DNA from: Sporosarcina pasteurii
GTDB taxonomy: Bacteria > Bacillota > Bacilli > Bacillales_A > Planococcaceae
Assembly (NCBI RefSeq): GCF_041295575.1
Contig: NZ_CP160452.1
Coordinates: 2,914,001 to 2,978,000 of the forward strand
Direction of reading: 5' to 3'
Length of the DNA: 64,000 nt
Below, in pieces: positions 50,774-60,316 of the stretch (within the stretch, counting starts at the first letter, position 1; each line of letters starts with the position of its first letter). The position numbers were made by a program, and so were the translations under genes. The notes under the pieces are model-generated. The model saw nothing but the letters and a program-made list of their open reading frames with translations. It was not told where the DNA came from and did no database searches.

Positions 50774-52152
50774 TGACTATCCTGTTCTAGAAAAGCTTCG
50801 AGCACTCGCTCTAACGCCATACCTCTAGACCCTTTCAATAACACGACTGACCCGGAACCTGTATGTTTTTCAAGTACCTGTTCGATCGGATCGTATTCAC
50901 GTTCAGACCACAAGAGTTGTTGATTGTCTACCTTATTTTCCAACACATCGTAAAGCCACTTCATACGCGGTCCATACAATAAAATGCCAGCCAGATCCAT
51001 TTGTAATAACTCTTCACTCAACGCTTCGTGATAAGTCTTTTCATTTTCCCCTAGTTCAAGCATATCGCCTAATACAACCCATTTCTCATTCCTTAACTCC
51101 GTTTCTTTTAGGAAGGAAAGCGCCGCTTGCATTGAAGTCGGTGCAGCATTATAAGCATCATTAATAAATAGTGCATCGTTCTTTCCGACAATTGGTTGCA
51201 TGCGCATTGCTGTTAAACTCGCAGATTTGAGTGCTTGTTGCGTTTGCTCAACTGAAATCCCTACTTCTTTCGCGATTAAAATCGCCGCAAGGGTGTTTTT
51301 CACTTGGTGTGCACCAAATACAGGAATCGTGAATGTCCCATCTAAAAGCCCTTTTACTGTAAACTCACTTCCTGCGTCTGTTGATTGGACGGATTGAAGC
51401 GGCAAGTCATTATTTTCGCCATAACCAAACGCATAAGCAGTCACTTCTGAAGCTTCTTTCACGAAAGGCTTTAACAACGGTTCATCCCCATCGAATAATA
51501 ATTTTCCATTTTTAGAAAGCCCGTCAACGATTTCAAACTTCGCTTTTGCGATGCCTTCTCGGGAACCAAGATCTTGCATATGCGCTTCTCCGATATTTGT
51601 AATGACGACATAATCCGGTTTGGCCAATGTGGATAGAAATGATATTTCACCGAAACCGCTCATGCCCATTTCAAGCACTGCAAAATCAGTATCTTTTTCT
51701 AAAGATAAAATCGTTAACGGTAATCCTAGTTCATTATTAAAGTTTCCTTCTGTTTTCTTCACGTTCGCGTAAGGAGACAATACGCTTGCGACCAAATCTT
51801 TTGTCGACGTCTTGCCGTTAGAACCGGTAATGCCAATGACTTTACAAGTTAATTCGCGCCGATAAGCCCTTGCCATCTCCTGTAATGCGAGTTCTGCATC
51901 CTCAACAAATAGGAGCGGAATATCTTCAGGAGGATTCGGCTCATCATTTAACCAGAAAGAAGCCACTGCCCCTTGTTCAATCGCATTTCGAACATAACGA
52001 TGCCCATTCACTTGCTCACCACGAAAAGGAATAAACAAATCCCCTTCCTTTACTGTGCGCGAATCAATGGAGACGCCATGTACCATTATTTCTCCTACAT
52101 GTTGCCCATCAACTTGTAACCAATCGGCAACCGTTCTTAACCTTTCCTTCAC
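50770..52152 (-). CDS. murF: UDP-MurNAc-tripeptide D-Ala-D-Ala ligase
   Basis: A 460-residue Mur ligase that adds D-Ala-D-Ala to the cell-wall precursor. The ATP loop GITGSNGKTSTKD (from about 107) and the EMGMSGFGEI segment are typical. The GTG start follows GAGGT. It directly follows ddl, whose product it uses. Confidence 0.97.
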   Translation of the reverse strand: MKERLRTVADWLQVDGQHVGEIMVHGVSIDSRTVKEGDLFIPFRGEQVNGHRYVRNAIEQGAVASFWLNDEPNPPEDIPLLFVEDAELALQEMARAYRRELTCKVIGITGSNGKTSTKDLVASVLSPYANVKKTEGNFNNELGLPLTILSLEKDTDFAVLEMGMSGFGEISFLSTLAKPDYVVITNIGEAHMQDLGSREGIAKAKFEIVDGLSKNGKLLFDGDEPLLKPFVKEASEVTAYAFGYGENNDLPLQSVQSTDAGSEFTVKGLLDGTFTIPVFGAHQVKNTLAAILIAKEVGISVEQTQQALKSASLTAMRMQPIVGKNDALFINDAYNAAPTSMQAALSFLKETELRNEKWVVLGDMLELGENEKTYHEALSEELLQMDLAGILLYGPRMKWLYDVLENKVDNQQLLWSEREYDPIEQVLEKHTGSGSVVLLKGSRGMALERVLEAFLEQDSQ

Positions 52153-52163
52153 TGTGCACTACC

Positions 52164-53231
52164 TCAATCCATCGTATATTGTATTTTTGCTTTTTCTGCA
52201 TGTCGTTCTAATGCGAGTTCAATTAACTCATCGATTAATGTTGAATATGGAACCCCTGAATTTTTCCAAAGAAGCGGGAACATACTTGTCGGCGTAAACC
52301 CAGGCATTGTGTTCACTTCGTTAATGAGCACTTCATCATCTGCCGTGACAAAAAAGTCTGCACGTACTAACCCTGCACAATCCAATACTTTAAACGCACG
52401 AATTGCCATCTCTTCCATCTCTTCTTGCACGGATTTAGTAACAGCTGCTGGAATAATTAATTCTGTATTGCCATCTTTATATTTTGCATCATAGTCATAG
52501 AAATCTGTAACAGGTTTAATTTCCCCAGAAACTGAACAAACAGGATCATCATTCCCTTTTACACTAACCTCAACTTCTCTTGCGTCGACCCCTTCTTCAA
52601 CAATGACTCTACGGTCAAATTTCAACGCAAGATCTACCGCTTCAATAAACTCCTCACGGTCTGCCGCCTTACTAATTCCCACACTCGAACCTAAATTAGC
52701 TGGCTTAACAAAAACTGGCCATTGTAACGCTTCTTCAACTTCTGCAATGAATGCATCACGACTTTCCTTCCAATTGCTGCGATTAAAATACACGTACGGC
52801 ACTTGTTTTAATCCGACTTGTGCAAATAATTGTTTCATTGTAATTTTATCCATCCCTGCAGATGAGGCAAGCACACCATTTCCAACGTATGGAATGTTTA
52901 ATACTTCAAATAATCCTTGAACCGTTCCATCCTCACCGTTCGTTCCGTGTAATAAAGGAAAGACGATATCCGGTAAACCCGCTCCGTTGATAAATTGATG
53001 GATGCTATCTTTTTGAGGTTCTCCATTCCCTTTTAATCTCAATTCTTCAATCGTCTCAACAGGCTTTGCCAACGATTGACCTTTTCTCCATTCGCCATCA
53101 TACGTAATATAAACTGGAATCACTTCGTATTTATCAAAGTCTACCGCTTGCATTACAGCGCGGGCGGTTGATAAAGAAACTTCATGTTCTGCTGATTTAC
53201 CGCCGTAAATTAATCCTAATCTTTTTTTCAT
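52164..53231 (-). CDS. ddl: D-alanine--D-alanine ligase
   Basis: A 355-residue ATP-grasp enzyme. [10 protein letters not shown] at the start, [13 protein letters not shown] and the C-terminal [12 protein letters not shown] mark the family. It makes the D-Ala-D-Ala dipeptide for MurF. The ATG follows GGTGAGTG. The sequence does not show the lactate/serine vancomycin type, but this was judged by eye. Confidence 0.96.
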   Translation of the reverse strand: MKKRLGLIYGGKSAEHEVSLSTARAVMQAVDFDKYEVIPVYITYDGEWRKGQSLAKPVETIEELRLKGNGEPQKDSIHQFINGAGLPDIVFPLLHGTNGEDGTVQGLFEVLNIPYVGNGVLASSAGMDKITMKQLFAQVGLKQVPYVYFNRSNWKESRDAFIAEVEEALQWPVFVKPANLGSSVGISKAADREEFIEAVDLALKFDRRVIVEEGVDAREVEVSVKGNDDPVCSVSGEIKPVTDFYDYDAKYKDGNTELIIPAAVTKSVQEEMEEMAIRAFKVLDCAGLVRADFFVTADDEVLINEVNTMPGFTPTSMFPLLWKNSGVPYSTLIDELIELALERHAEKAKIQYTMD

Positions 53232-53380
53232 ATTGAATCACTCACCGTTCTTTTTTTAATTTATACTTTAAGTTTACCATGACAAGACCTATACATGAAT
53301 ATTTGTTTAAAAATATCATCTACTTGTAACATAGCAACTTCTTGGTAGTCATAGCCGTCTACTTTACTGTATAATCATAA

Positions 53381-53412
53381 CGAAAAGCGGAAGGCGTTAG
53401 GAGACACGACAG
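53381..53412 (+). repeat. Fragment of a dispersed Bacillales repeat
   Basis: GAAAAGCGGAAGGCGTTAGG followed by AGACACGACAG resembles the start of the element at 54719-55040. The rest of the 53232-53543 gap is AT-rich with a possible -10 (TATAAT near 53370) for the next gene. Confidence 0.6.
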
Positions 53413-53543
53413 TCATTAGATAAACTATCTGCGTGACTTGCATAAGAACGCTTAGTTTCCTCTTTAATTTGCCAAACAACCAACACTATAAACTTATAGC
53501 AATGTTACTAGTGAATAAAGTGTAAAAAGGTGATTAAAATATA

Positions 53544-54713
53544 ATGAATTTATCAAACAAACCAACTGAGCGCTTCGACTGGACGCTCGCTTTTATATTA
53601 CTGCTGTTTTGTATTGTGAGCTTATTTGCGATAGGATCTGCAAGTCCAAATCATGTTCCAATACAGCTCATGTGGTATGGACTCAGTATCTTTATTATTG
53701 GCGGGGCCATGTATTTTGAGCCGGAACAATATAAAAAAGTTGCTTGGTACTTATATGGTTTCGGAGTTTTCCTACTCGTGTTCCTTTACTTTGCCCCAAG
53801 CGGAGAAGGTCAAATCGGACAGACACACGCCAATGTAAAAAGATGGTTGCATTTCCCAGAACCGATTGGAAGAGTTCAACCTGCTGAATTTATTAAAACA
53901 TTTTTCATCCTAGGTATGGCACGTTTAGTAGCCAAGCATCATGAACAATTTGAAAATAAAACACTTAAAACAGACTTTATTCTTTTAGGAAAAATGTTAT
54001 TAGTTCTCGTCGTTCCTCTTGGATTTATTGCTCAACAACCCGATTTAGGAACTTCAATCGTCCTCATCGCCATTACCGCTGCGGTGATTCTCGTCGCAGG
54101 TATTTCATGGAAAATAATACTTCCTGTATTCGTGACAGGAGCAACAGCTGGTACCGCACTATTATGGGCAGCCATCTATGCCCAAGATTTCATGATTGAG
54201 CTCGGCTTTGACCCGTATCAGTTTGAAAGAATCTATTCTTGGCTCGATCCATACTCCTATCCATCTGGTGAAGGGATGCACCTAATTTCGTCATTAACAG
54301 CAATCGGTTCCGGCGGGATGTCAGGTAAAGGTTTTAGCGGACGTGAAGTATACGTTCCGGAAAACCATACAGACTTTATCTTTAGCGTAATTGGAGAAGA
54401 ATACGGCTTTATTGGGGCATGTGTAGCCATAGGTCTGTTTTTCTTTTTAATTTATCATATGACTAAAATTGCACTAGAATTAAAAGACCCTTTTAGTACA
54501 TATGTATGTACAGGAATTATCGCAATGATTACATTCCACGTATTTGAAAATATCGGTATGACTATTCAATTAATGCCCATCACAGGAATACCGTTACCAT
54601 TCATAAGTTACGGCGGAAGTTCACTCATGAGTAACATGCTCGCAATCGGCCTCATCTTCAGCATGAAATTCCACCACAGAACCTACATGTTCGAAGCAGA
54701 CGAAGATGAATAA
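53544..54713 (+). CDS. rodA: SEDS-family peptidoglycan glycosyltransferase, RodA-like
   Basis: A 389-residue SEDS protein with about ten helices that polymerises lipid II together with a class B PBP. Signatures are GRVQPAEFIK, QQPDLGTS, PENHTDFIFSVIGEE and ISYGGSS. The sequence ending MKFHHRTYMF favours RodA over FtsW or SpoVE, but these are hard to separate by eye. It sits beside ddl-murF. RBS AAAAAGGTGA is ten bases from the ATG. Confidence 0.9.
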   Translation: MNLSNKPTERFDWTLAFILLLFCIVSLFAIGSASPNHVPIQLMWYGLSIFIIGGAMYFEPEQYKKVAWYLYGFGVFLLVFLYFAPSGEGQIGQTHANVKRWLHFPEPIGRVQPAEFIKTFFILGMARLVAKHHEQFENKTLKTDFILLGKMLLVLVVPLGFIAQQPDLGTSIVLIAITAAVILVAGISWKIILPVFVTGATAGTALLWAAIYAQDFMIELGFDPYQFERIYSWLDPYSYPSGEGMHLISSLTAIGSGGMSGKGFSGREVYVPENHTDFIFSVIGEEYGFIGACVAIGLFFFLIYHMTKIALELKDPFSTYVCTGIIAMITFHVFENIGMTIQLMPITGIPLPFISYGGSSLMSNMLAIGLIFSMKFHHRTYMFEADEDE

Positions 54714-54718
54714 ATAAA

Positions 54719-55040
54719 ATGCTGAAGGAGGCGGTTAGATGCGACAAGCATAAGCTGTATCGACGGAGTGGCGCTTTTGCCACGCAGTCGATACAGCTTA
54801 TGACTCGAGCATCTGCCTCCTGAAGCTGGACCTGGAAAAGCTGAAGCGCCTGGTCAGCCCCGACAGGCACAAGACAGTTTGCGAGGAGGCAGTTCCTCAG
54901 CCACCACAGCAAAATGACTTTCAGGGAACACAGTCTAAGTTCGCCGCGTCCTGCGGCAATGACTGTGTGACCCACATCCTGTGGGCCTCCGAGGGGCTAG
55001 GCGCTGAAGCTGGACACTGAAATGCTGAAGGCGCTGGTTA
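54719..55040 (+). repeat. Composite dispersed repeat with long hairpin
   Basis: Nearly identical direct repeats (AATGCTGAAGGAGGCGGTTAG at 54719, close copy at 55021) flank about 300 bp. Inside is a perfect 16-bp inverted repeat (54749-54764 / 54787-54802, CATAAGCTGTATCGAC) around a second stem GTGGC/GCCAC, with outer pairing GGAGGC/GCCTCC. The following GAAGCGCCTGGTCAGCCCCG is a sequence I recall as common in Bacillaceae intergenic DNA. No gene lies here. Confidence 0.75.
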
Positions 55041-55069
55041 GATGCAACAATCAAATAATCAAAAACAAG

Positions 55070-55110
55070 AAAAGCTCTGGCAGATACGCATCATCTGTTA
55101 GAGCTTTTTT
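55070..55110 (+). terminator. Terminator downstream of rodA and the repeat
   Basis: AAAAGCTCTGGCAGAT pairs with ATCTGTTAGAGCTTTT (one or two mismatches) followed by T residues. Confidence 0.8.
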
Positions 55111-55164
55111 AATCGGTTAATGTGATAGCCAAACACCCAACAAACATCGTGACAACCATATTTT

Positions 55165-55416
55165 TTATTCACTTTCTCTAGCGGCAGGCTCGCCCTGACC
55201 TTTGCTAATTTCATTTTTCAATTCATCGATTTGTTTTTGTAGATTTTCAATTTGCTGCGTTTGTTCTTGATTGCTCTGCCGGTCTTCATCAATGGCGGCC
55301 ACGGCCGACACCACCGACAACGCATCCCCAAGCGTCGACAATATTGCACCTAACAATCCTATCCCTTCACTAAAACTTAATTGTTTATTTTCATCATGTT
55401 CGTTAAAAGGTCCCAA
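55165..55416 (-). CDS. Small coiled-coil protein of unknown function
   Basis: An 83-residue protein not recognised. A Gly/Ala/Leu-rich segment (GIGLLGAILSTLGDALSVVS) precedes a Gln/Glu-rich coiled coil (QQIENLQKQIDELKNEIS) and a short tail. It could be membrane-associated by the first helix. TTG 55416 has AGGAG eight bases upstream; TTG 55446 would add ten residues. It is on the same strand and downstream of another small unknown gene, with a terminator-like hairpin between them. Confidence 0.65.
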   Translation of the reverse strand: MGPFNEHDENKQLSFSEGIGLLGAILSTLGDALSVVSAVAAIDEDRQSNQEQTQQIENLQKQIDELKNEISKGQGEPAARESE

Positions 55417-55508
55417 AGGTATCGCTCCTAGACATTTTTGAGACAAAATCCACTCTTCATAATTAATCTATGCAGATTCTAGGCATTCGGCTACTTCTGC
55501 TGTTTTAA

Positions 55509-55557
55509 ATAAAAAAGATCGAAGCCATAACAGTTTTTTGTTATGACTTCAATCTTT
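55509..55557 (-). terminator. Terminator of the 46-residue gene
   Basis: On the minus strand AAAGATTGAAGTCATAAC pairs with GTTATGGCTTCGATCTTT and is followed by TTTATTT. A shorter T-run also lies on the plus side. Confidence 0.85.
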
Positions 55558-55602
55558 TAATTATTTTCCAAACAATAAGCTTTGCCAATGAATATTGATA
55601 AA

Positions 55603-55743
55603 TTACTGTGACTGAATTTGTGGGTCTTGTACAGGCGGCATGAGGGCTTTCAGCATTTCAAGACGAGATTTAGTCTTAGTCGCTGAAACACCTAACTTCG
55701 CCAAGTTGGAGATGATTTTTTTCAATTCCGTTTCTTGAGCCAT
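55603..55743 (-). CDS. Small hypothetical protein, 46 residues
   Basis: A 46-residue, Lys-rich helical protein beginning MAQETELKKIISNLAKLG, not recognised. A strong GAGGTGG site precedes ATG 55743, so it is likely translated. A perfect palindrome at 55894-55915 lies upstream. It might be a small regulator; there is no evidence for this beyond size and charge. Confidence 0.7.
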   Translation of the reverse strand: MAQETELKKIISNLAKLGVSATKTKSRLEMLKALMPPVQDPQIQSQ

Positions 55744-55893
55744 CTTTTCCACCTCGACCTTTCTATATAAACTTCTGTATGAATTGAAATATAAAATGTG
55801 CGTGGTTAAACTTCCAAAACTTATAAAATTCATGATACATTTTCGATACTTTTAGTATACCACGAAACAGACATTTTAAATCTTTCAATTATG

Positions 55894-55915
55894 TTACAAA
55901 TTAACCAATTTGTAA
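55894..55915. promoter_or_regulatory. Perfect palindrome, possible operator
   Basis: TTACAAATT-AACC-AATTTGTAA, a 9-bp perfect inverted repeat, lies between the divergent small gene and MFS gene. It has the size of a MarR/TetR-type site. The remaining gap (55744-56084) is AT-rich without other signals. Confidence 0.45.
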
Positions 55916-56084
55916 AGTTTTTATACGCTCAAAACAATATATTTTTAATTCCATAGTATTCTGCCAAATGTCATTAGCCGCTAATAAAGGTTCCTCGTGA
56001 ATGTAATCATAGCCTTATTTATTGTAAGAATTGGAAGGGATGCGTAAAATGTAGACAATGAGTTAAAAGAAAGCGGGTTTTATT

Positions 56085-57263
56085 ATGAAAAAATCAATTC
56101 TTTTGCTAATGTCCGTTCAATTTTTCGTTTATTTAGGATTTGGTATTATCATTCCAATTCTCCCAGAAGTCATTGTGCAACAAAACTTGTCAGATATTCA
56201 CGTTGGCGGTTTAATCACCGTTTATGCACTTGCTTCCTTTTTCACAGCACCTCTTTGGGGCTCATTATCTGATCATACTGGCCGAAAGAAGTTAATTTTA
56301 ACTGGGTTAATTGGTTTTAGTCTTAGCTTTTTTCTCTTCGCTTTATTCATTAATCATATAACACTTTTATATATTTCAAGAATTATTGGCGGTGTTTTCT
56401 CTGGTGCGCTCTATACTGCGGTCACAGGATTCGTTGCGGATTTAACTGATGAAGAAAACCGTAATAAATATATGGGCTTAATGGGGATGTCTATTGGACT
56501 TGGGTTTATCTTTGGTCCAGCAATCGGCGGCATTCTGGGAAACTTTGGTTTACAAGTCCCCTACATCGCATCGGGCCTTTTAACCGCACTCTTATTGATT
56601 TATGCAAGCATCATCTTAAAAGAGCCTGAACGACGCGGGAACGCGAATAAGCGTACTTGGCTACCGAAAGGCGGCATAACCTTATGGCGTTACCGTGTTC
56701 GATATTTATTTTTACTTTCCTTTACAATCACACTGATTCTTGCAGGGATTGAAGCGACATTTCAATTATTCCAAATCGATCAAATTGCAATTACCCCACT
56801 TCAGCTAGGTTACCTATTTATGGCTAGTGGATTAGTAGATGCAGCGATTCAAGGCGGTGTCGTCAGAAGAGTTAAGAACGGGACGGAAACGAAGTGGATT
56901 ATCGGCGCGCAAATCATCACCGCAATTGGTGTTGTCTTAATTCCATTCTCCACAAACTTACTTTGGGCGGGTGTAGCGCTTAGCATATTTACCGCTGGCA
57001 ATGCGCTGGCACGTACAGTTTTAGTATCCTTGACGACAAAAGAGTCTGGGGGCAAGTATGGGACCGCGGCAGGCATGACCTACTCCATGGATAATATGGG
57101 ACGCATTATTGGGCCTTTATTATTCACATGGCTATTAACACAGACAGCAGGCAGTCTCTATTTCGTTTCAGCAACGATTGCCATATTATCGATTGGCCTG
57201 GTTTTCTTATTTAGATTTTCCAATCGTTACATAAAAAATGAACAAGCCCTAGCTACAAAATAA
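56085..57263 (+). CDS. MFS drug:H+ antiporter (DHA1-like)
   Basis: A 392-residue twelve-helix transporter. Motif A is GSLSDHTGRKK and motif C-like GLGFIFGPAIGG marks antiporters of the tetracycline/multidrug type (NorA, Blt, TetA group). The substrate is not predictable. RBS is weak (AAAGCGGG). It is a single gene. Confidence 0.88.
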   Translation: MKKSILLLMSVQFFVYLGFGIIIPILPEVIVQQNLSDIHVGGLITVYALASFFTAPLWGSLSDHTGRKKLILTGLIGFSLSFFLFALFINHITLLYISRIIGGVFSGALYTAVTGFVADLTDEENRNKYMGLMGMSIGLGFIFGPAIGGILGNFGLQVPYIASGLLTALLLIYASIILKEPERRGNANKRTWLPKGGITLWRYRVRYLFLLSFTITLILAGIEATFQLFQIDQIAITPLQLGYLFMASGLVDAAIQGGVVRRVKNGTETKWIIGAQIITAIGVVLIPFSTNLLWAGVALSIFTAGNALARTVLVSLTTKESGGKYGTAAGMTYSMDNMGRIIGPLLFTWLLTQTAGSLYFVSATIAILSIGLVFLFRFSNRYIKNEQALATK

Positions 57264-57270
57264 ACATATT

Positions 57271-57304
57271 TAAAACGCCTTCACAACTTGTGACGGCGTT
57301 TTAA
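57271..57304. terminator. Bidirectional rho-independent terminator
   Basis: AAAACGCCTTCAC pairs with GTGACGGCGTTTT (one mismatch) between two convergent MFS genes. Confidence 0.85.
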
Positions 57305-57322
57305 TGTTAAATTAACTTCTTT

Positions 57323-58627
57323 TCAAACTCCACTCTCCCCCGCGACTTTTATTTCTACTGCTTCACCTTCTATTTCAGGGTGAGCTTTTCGTATAATCGA
57401 AGGTCGTGCAAGAATTAGCACAACACCAACCAATACTAAGCTTGAAGCGATTAAAATCCATTGCGCTGGCAATACATCATACAAAAATCCATATATCACC
57501 ATTCCAAGCGGCATAAGTGCCATCGCCATCGTTTCTATAATCGAAAATACACGGCCTTTGAAATCATCATCGATAGACTTTTGCATCCAAACCATAAGCG
57601 GCGTATTGACAATAATTTGCGTGACACCAAAACTAAACATAATGGTTGCATAAAATGCGAACATCCAATTGTATGGGATAGAAATAATTAACGGTAATCC
57701 AATTCCAGCCATTAAAATTCCCATCACAATAATTCCACGTTTCCCCACGAGTAAAGGATATTTCAAATCCTTCCTCGCCGATAAATAAACCGACATGAGT
57801 AACATTCCAACTGCAAAGGCCCCCTCTGTCAACCCAAAATGTTCCGATGGCATCTTCATTTTTTCTATCAGAATAAACGCATATCCAACCATAAATGCTC
57901 CGAATAGAAAGTTGATCGACAATAATAGCCAAATAATTGCCGTAAGAGCTGGCTGTAATCTCAAATATGAAAGACCCGCTTTCATGTTTTCGAGCATTGT
58001 TTCTTTTGGTTCCCCTTCAACAGCTTCCTTACGCTTGGCAAACAACGTAAAATTCATAGTGGATTCGAGAATCACCGCTACTACAGAAGCAATCATGTAC
58101 ATCATTAGAAAAACCGGCATCGAAACTGTTCCGTACAAAAGCCCGCCTACTGCTGGACTTCCGATTGCCGCAAAGGAAATCGACATTTGGTTTAAGGACA
58201 TTGCCCTTTGTATTCTGTTTTCATCAACAAGACCTGTGATTGAAGAAGTAAATGCAACACCTGAAAACTGCGTTGTTAATGACAAAACAGCCGTTGTCGT
58301 ATAAATCACGACAAGAGATAAGCCCGACGTCAAACTGATAAATAAAAGTCCCCCTATCGCCAATGTTGTAGCAATCTGGGCAAAAATAACAATCTTCTTT
58401 CTCGAATAATTATCAGCAACATAACCTGCAAATGGCGCCACCATCGTTCTTGGCAGAATATTACAAATTAAATTCGCAGCAAAACTCGTGGCAGATCCTG
58501 TTAACTGTAAAATATAAAAACTTATCGCAAACGCATACACTTGTGATCCGAATGATGAAATGAGCTTACTGATTGTAAAAGTCCACAAATGATAAGTAGC
58601 CCTTCTCAATTTTAAAGCCTCTTCCAA
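57323..58627 (-). CDS. MFS transporter, MFS_3 (EntS/MefA-like) type
   Basis: A 434-residue twelve-helix transporter of the branch with macrolide (Mef) and enterobactin (EntS) exporters. PFAGYVADNYSRKK is motif A and DDDFKGRVFSI its second-half copy. The exported compound is unknown. TTG 58627 lies just behind GGGGGTG; the frame reaches 58642. Confidence 0.87.
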   Translation of the reverse strand: MEEALKLRRATYHLWTFTISKLISSFGSQVYAFAISFYILQLTGSATSFAANLICNILPRTMVAPFAGYVADNYSRKKIVIFAQIATTLAIGGLLFISLTSGLSLVVIYTTTAVLSLTTQFSGVAFTSSITGLVDENRIQRAMSLNQMSISFAAIGSPAVGGLLYGTVSMPVFLMMYMIASVVAVILESTMNFTLFAKRKEAVEGEPKETMLENMKAGLSYLRLQPALTAIIWLLLSINFLFGAFMVGYAFILIEKMKMPSEHFGLTEGAFAVGMLLMSVYLSARKDLKYPLLVGKRGIIVMGILMAGIGLPLIISIPYNWMFAFYATIMFSFGVTQIIVNTPLMVWMQKSIDDDFKGRVFSIIETMAMALMPLGMVIYGFLYDVLPAQWILIASSLVLVGVVLILARPSIIRKAHPEIEGEAVEIKVAGESGV

Positions 58628-58704
58628 ACTAAACACCCCCAAATGTTTACTTTAGTCAAACAAATCATATCACGATGACAATAATTAACCAGTGCAATCC
58701 AATG

Positions 58705-58744
58705 AAAATCCGTAACAACCAGTAAAGGTTGTTACGGATTTTAC
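58705..58744. terminator. Terminator of tcyP
   Basis: A perfect 16-bp stem (AAAATCCGTAACAACC / GGTTGTTACGGATTTT), active on both strands, 20 bp past tcyP. Confidence 0.92.
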
Positions 58745-58762
58745 GTATTGAATCCTATTATT

Positions 58763-60151
58763 TTATGCTTCTACCGTTTGTTCTTCAACTGCACCATTAT
58801 AAATCTCTGTATCTAGCTCTCCTGAAGCTTTGGCAGTCGTCACCCCAGCTGTCATAGAACCGCTAACGTTCACCGCAGTACGCCCCATATCAATAAGCGG
58901 CTCAACCGAGATGAGAAGACCTGCAAGCGCAATTGGTAAGTTCAATGCCGATAGAACAAGTATCGCGGCAAATGTTGCACCTCCGCCGACACCTGCAACG
59001 CCGAATGAACTAATCGCAACAATTACAATAAGCGTGATAATAAACTGCGCGTCAATCGGTTGCCCGACAGTCGGTGCAATCATGACCGCTAGCATCGCAG
59101 GGTATATCCCCGCACAGCCATTTTGCCCAATTGACAAGCCAAATGACCCCGCAAAGTTCGCAATGCCATCAGGAACGCCTAAACGATTTGTTTGCGTATT
59201 AATATTAAGCGGTAAAGTACCTGCACTCGAACGAGAGGTAAATGCAAATAATAAAGCAGCACCCGCTTTTTTCACATAAGTAAGCGGATTTAAACCTGAA
59301 ATCGTAATGATGATTAAATGAACTACAAACATAATTCCTAATGCAACGTATGAAGCTAGCACAAATTTCCCTAAACTATATATCGCACCAAAATCTGACG
59401 TCGCCACTGTGCGTGCAATAATCGCTAAAACACCATATGGTGTGAGGCGAAGGACAATCCGCACAACTCCCATGATGAGCGCATAAACTGCATCAATCCC
59501 TTTTTTAACAATCGCCGCACTTTCAGGCTCTTTACGGTTGACTGTTAAATAGGCAAATCCGAGGAAAGCCGCAAAAATAACAACACCAATCGTTGAAGTG
59601 GAACGCGCACCTGTAAAGTCTAAAAATGGATTCGCTGGTAATAAATCTAAAATTTGTTCTGGTAATGCTCTGTCCACTACGCCCTCTGATCTTTCTTCAA
59701 TAGAAGCTCCTCTAGCCAATTCCGCTTCTCCTTGTACAATCTCAGAAGCATCGAGTCCGAAGAGAAGTGTGATAGAAATCCCTATCACAGCTGCTATTGC
59801 TGTTGTTCCAATCAGAATCCCCAGTATCGATCCGGCCATTTTACCGAAATTTTTACCTATTGTTACTTTCGTAAATGCAGCCAAAATAGAAATAAACACG
59901 AGTGGCATAACAATCATCTGTAATAATTTCACATAGCCAACACCGACTAAATTAAACCAAGGAACAGAAGCGAGTAACACTTCTGAATGAGGACCATACG
60001 CAAACTGTAAAATTAAGCCAAAACCAATCCCTAGGCCTAACCCAGTAAATACCCTTTTTGAGAATGAAACTTTCTTTCTATGCATGACATATAATACACC
60101 GATAAGTACTAGCAAACCGATAATATTTACCAAAAGTAAAAACGTGTTCAA
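58763..60151 (-). CDS. tcyP: L-cystine symporter TcyP-like (DAACS family)
   Basis: A 462-residue sodium/dicarboxylate-type symporter, the same size as B. subtilis TcyP (463). The serine-rich TSRSSAGTLPLNI hairpin and GVAGVGGGATFAAILVLSAL are typical of the cystine branch. Imports cystine for cysteine supply. The TTG start follows AGGTGA. It is divergent from cls. Confidence 0.9.
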   Translation of the reverse strand: MNTFLLLVNIIGLLVLIGVLYVMHRKKVSFSKRVFTGLGLGIGFGLILQFAYGPHSEVLLASVPWFNLVGVGYVKLLQMIVMPLVFISILAAFTKVTIGKNFGKMAGSILGILIGTTAIAAVIGISITLLFGLDASEIVQGEAELARGASIEERSEGVVDRALPEQILDLLPANPFLDFTGARSTSTIGVVIFAAFLGFAYLTVNRKEPESAAIVKKGIDAVYALIMGVVRIVLRLTPYGVLAIIARTVATSDFGAIYSLGKFVLASYVALGIMFVVHLIIITISGLNPLTYVKKAGAALLFAFTSRSSAGTLPLNINTQTNRLGVPDGIANFAGSFGLSIGQNGCAGIYPAMLAVMIAPTVGQPIDAQFIITLIVIVAISSFGVAGVGGGATFAAILVLSALNLPIALAGLLISVEPLIDMGRTAVNVSGSMTAGVTTAKASGELDTEIYNGAVEEQTVEA

Positions 60152-60316
60152 CCGACTTCACCTATTTCTAATTGTTTTATAAATACTCTATACTATTAAA
60201 ACCTATCAGTCAAGTAGGGATTATACTAAGTTAAAAAGCCAAATAGGCTTTTCCTATATTATCCTGTTCGTAATCCGCTATACTATAGAGAGCGGAATTC
60301 ATTAAGGAGGTACTTT

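Noticed and set aside
54658..54975. 105-codon minus-strand frame over the rodA 3' end
   Set aside because: It runs through the dispersed repeat and has no ribosome-binding site or recognisable domain.
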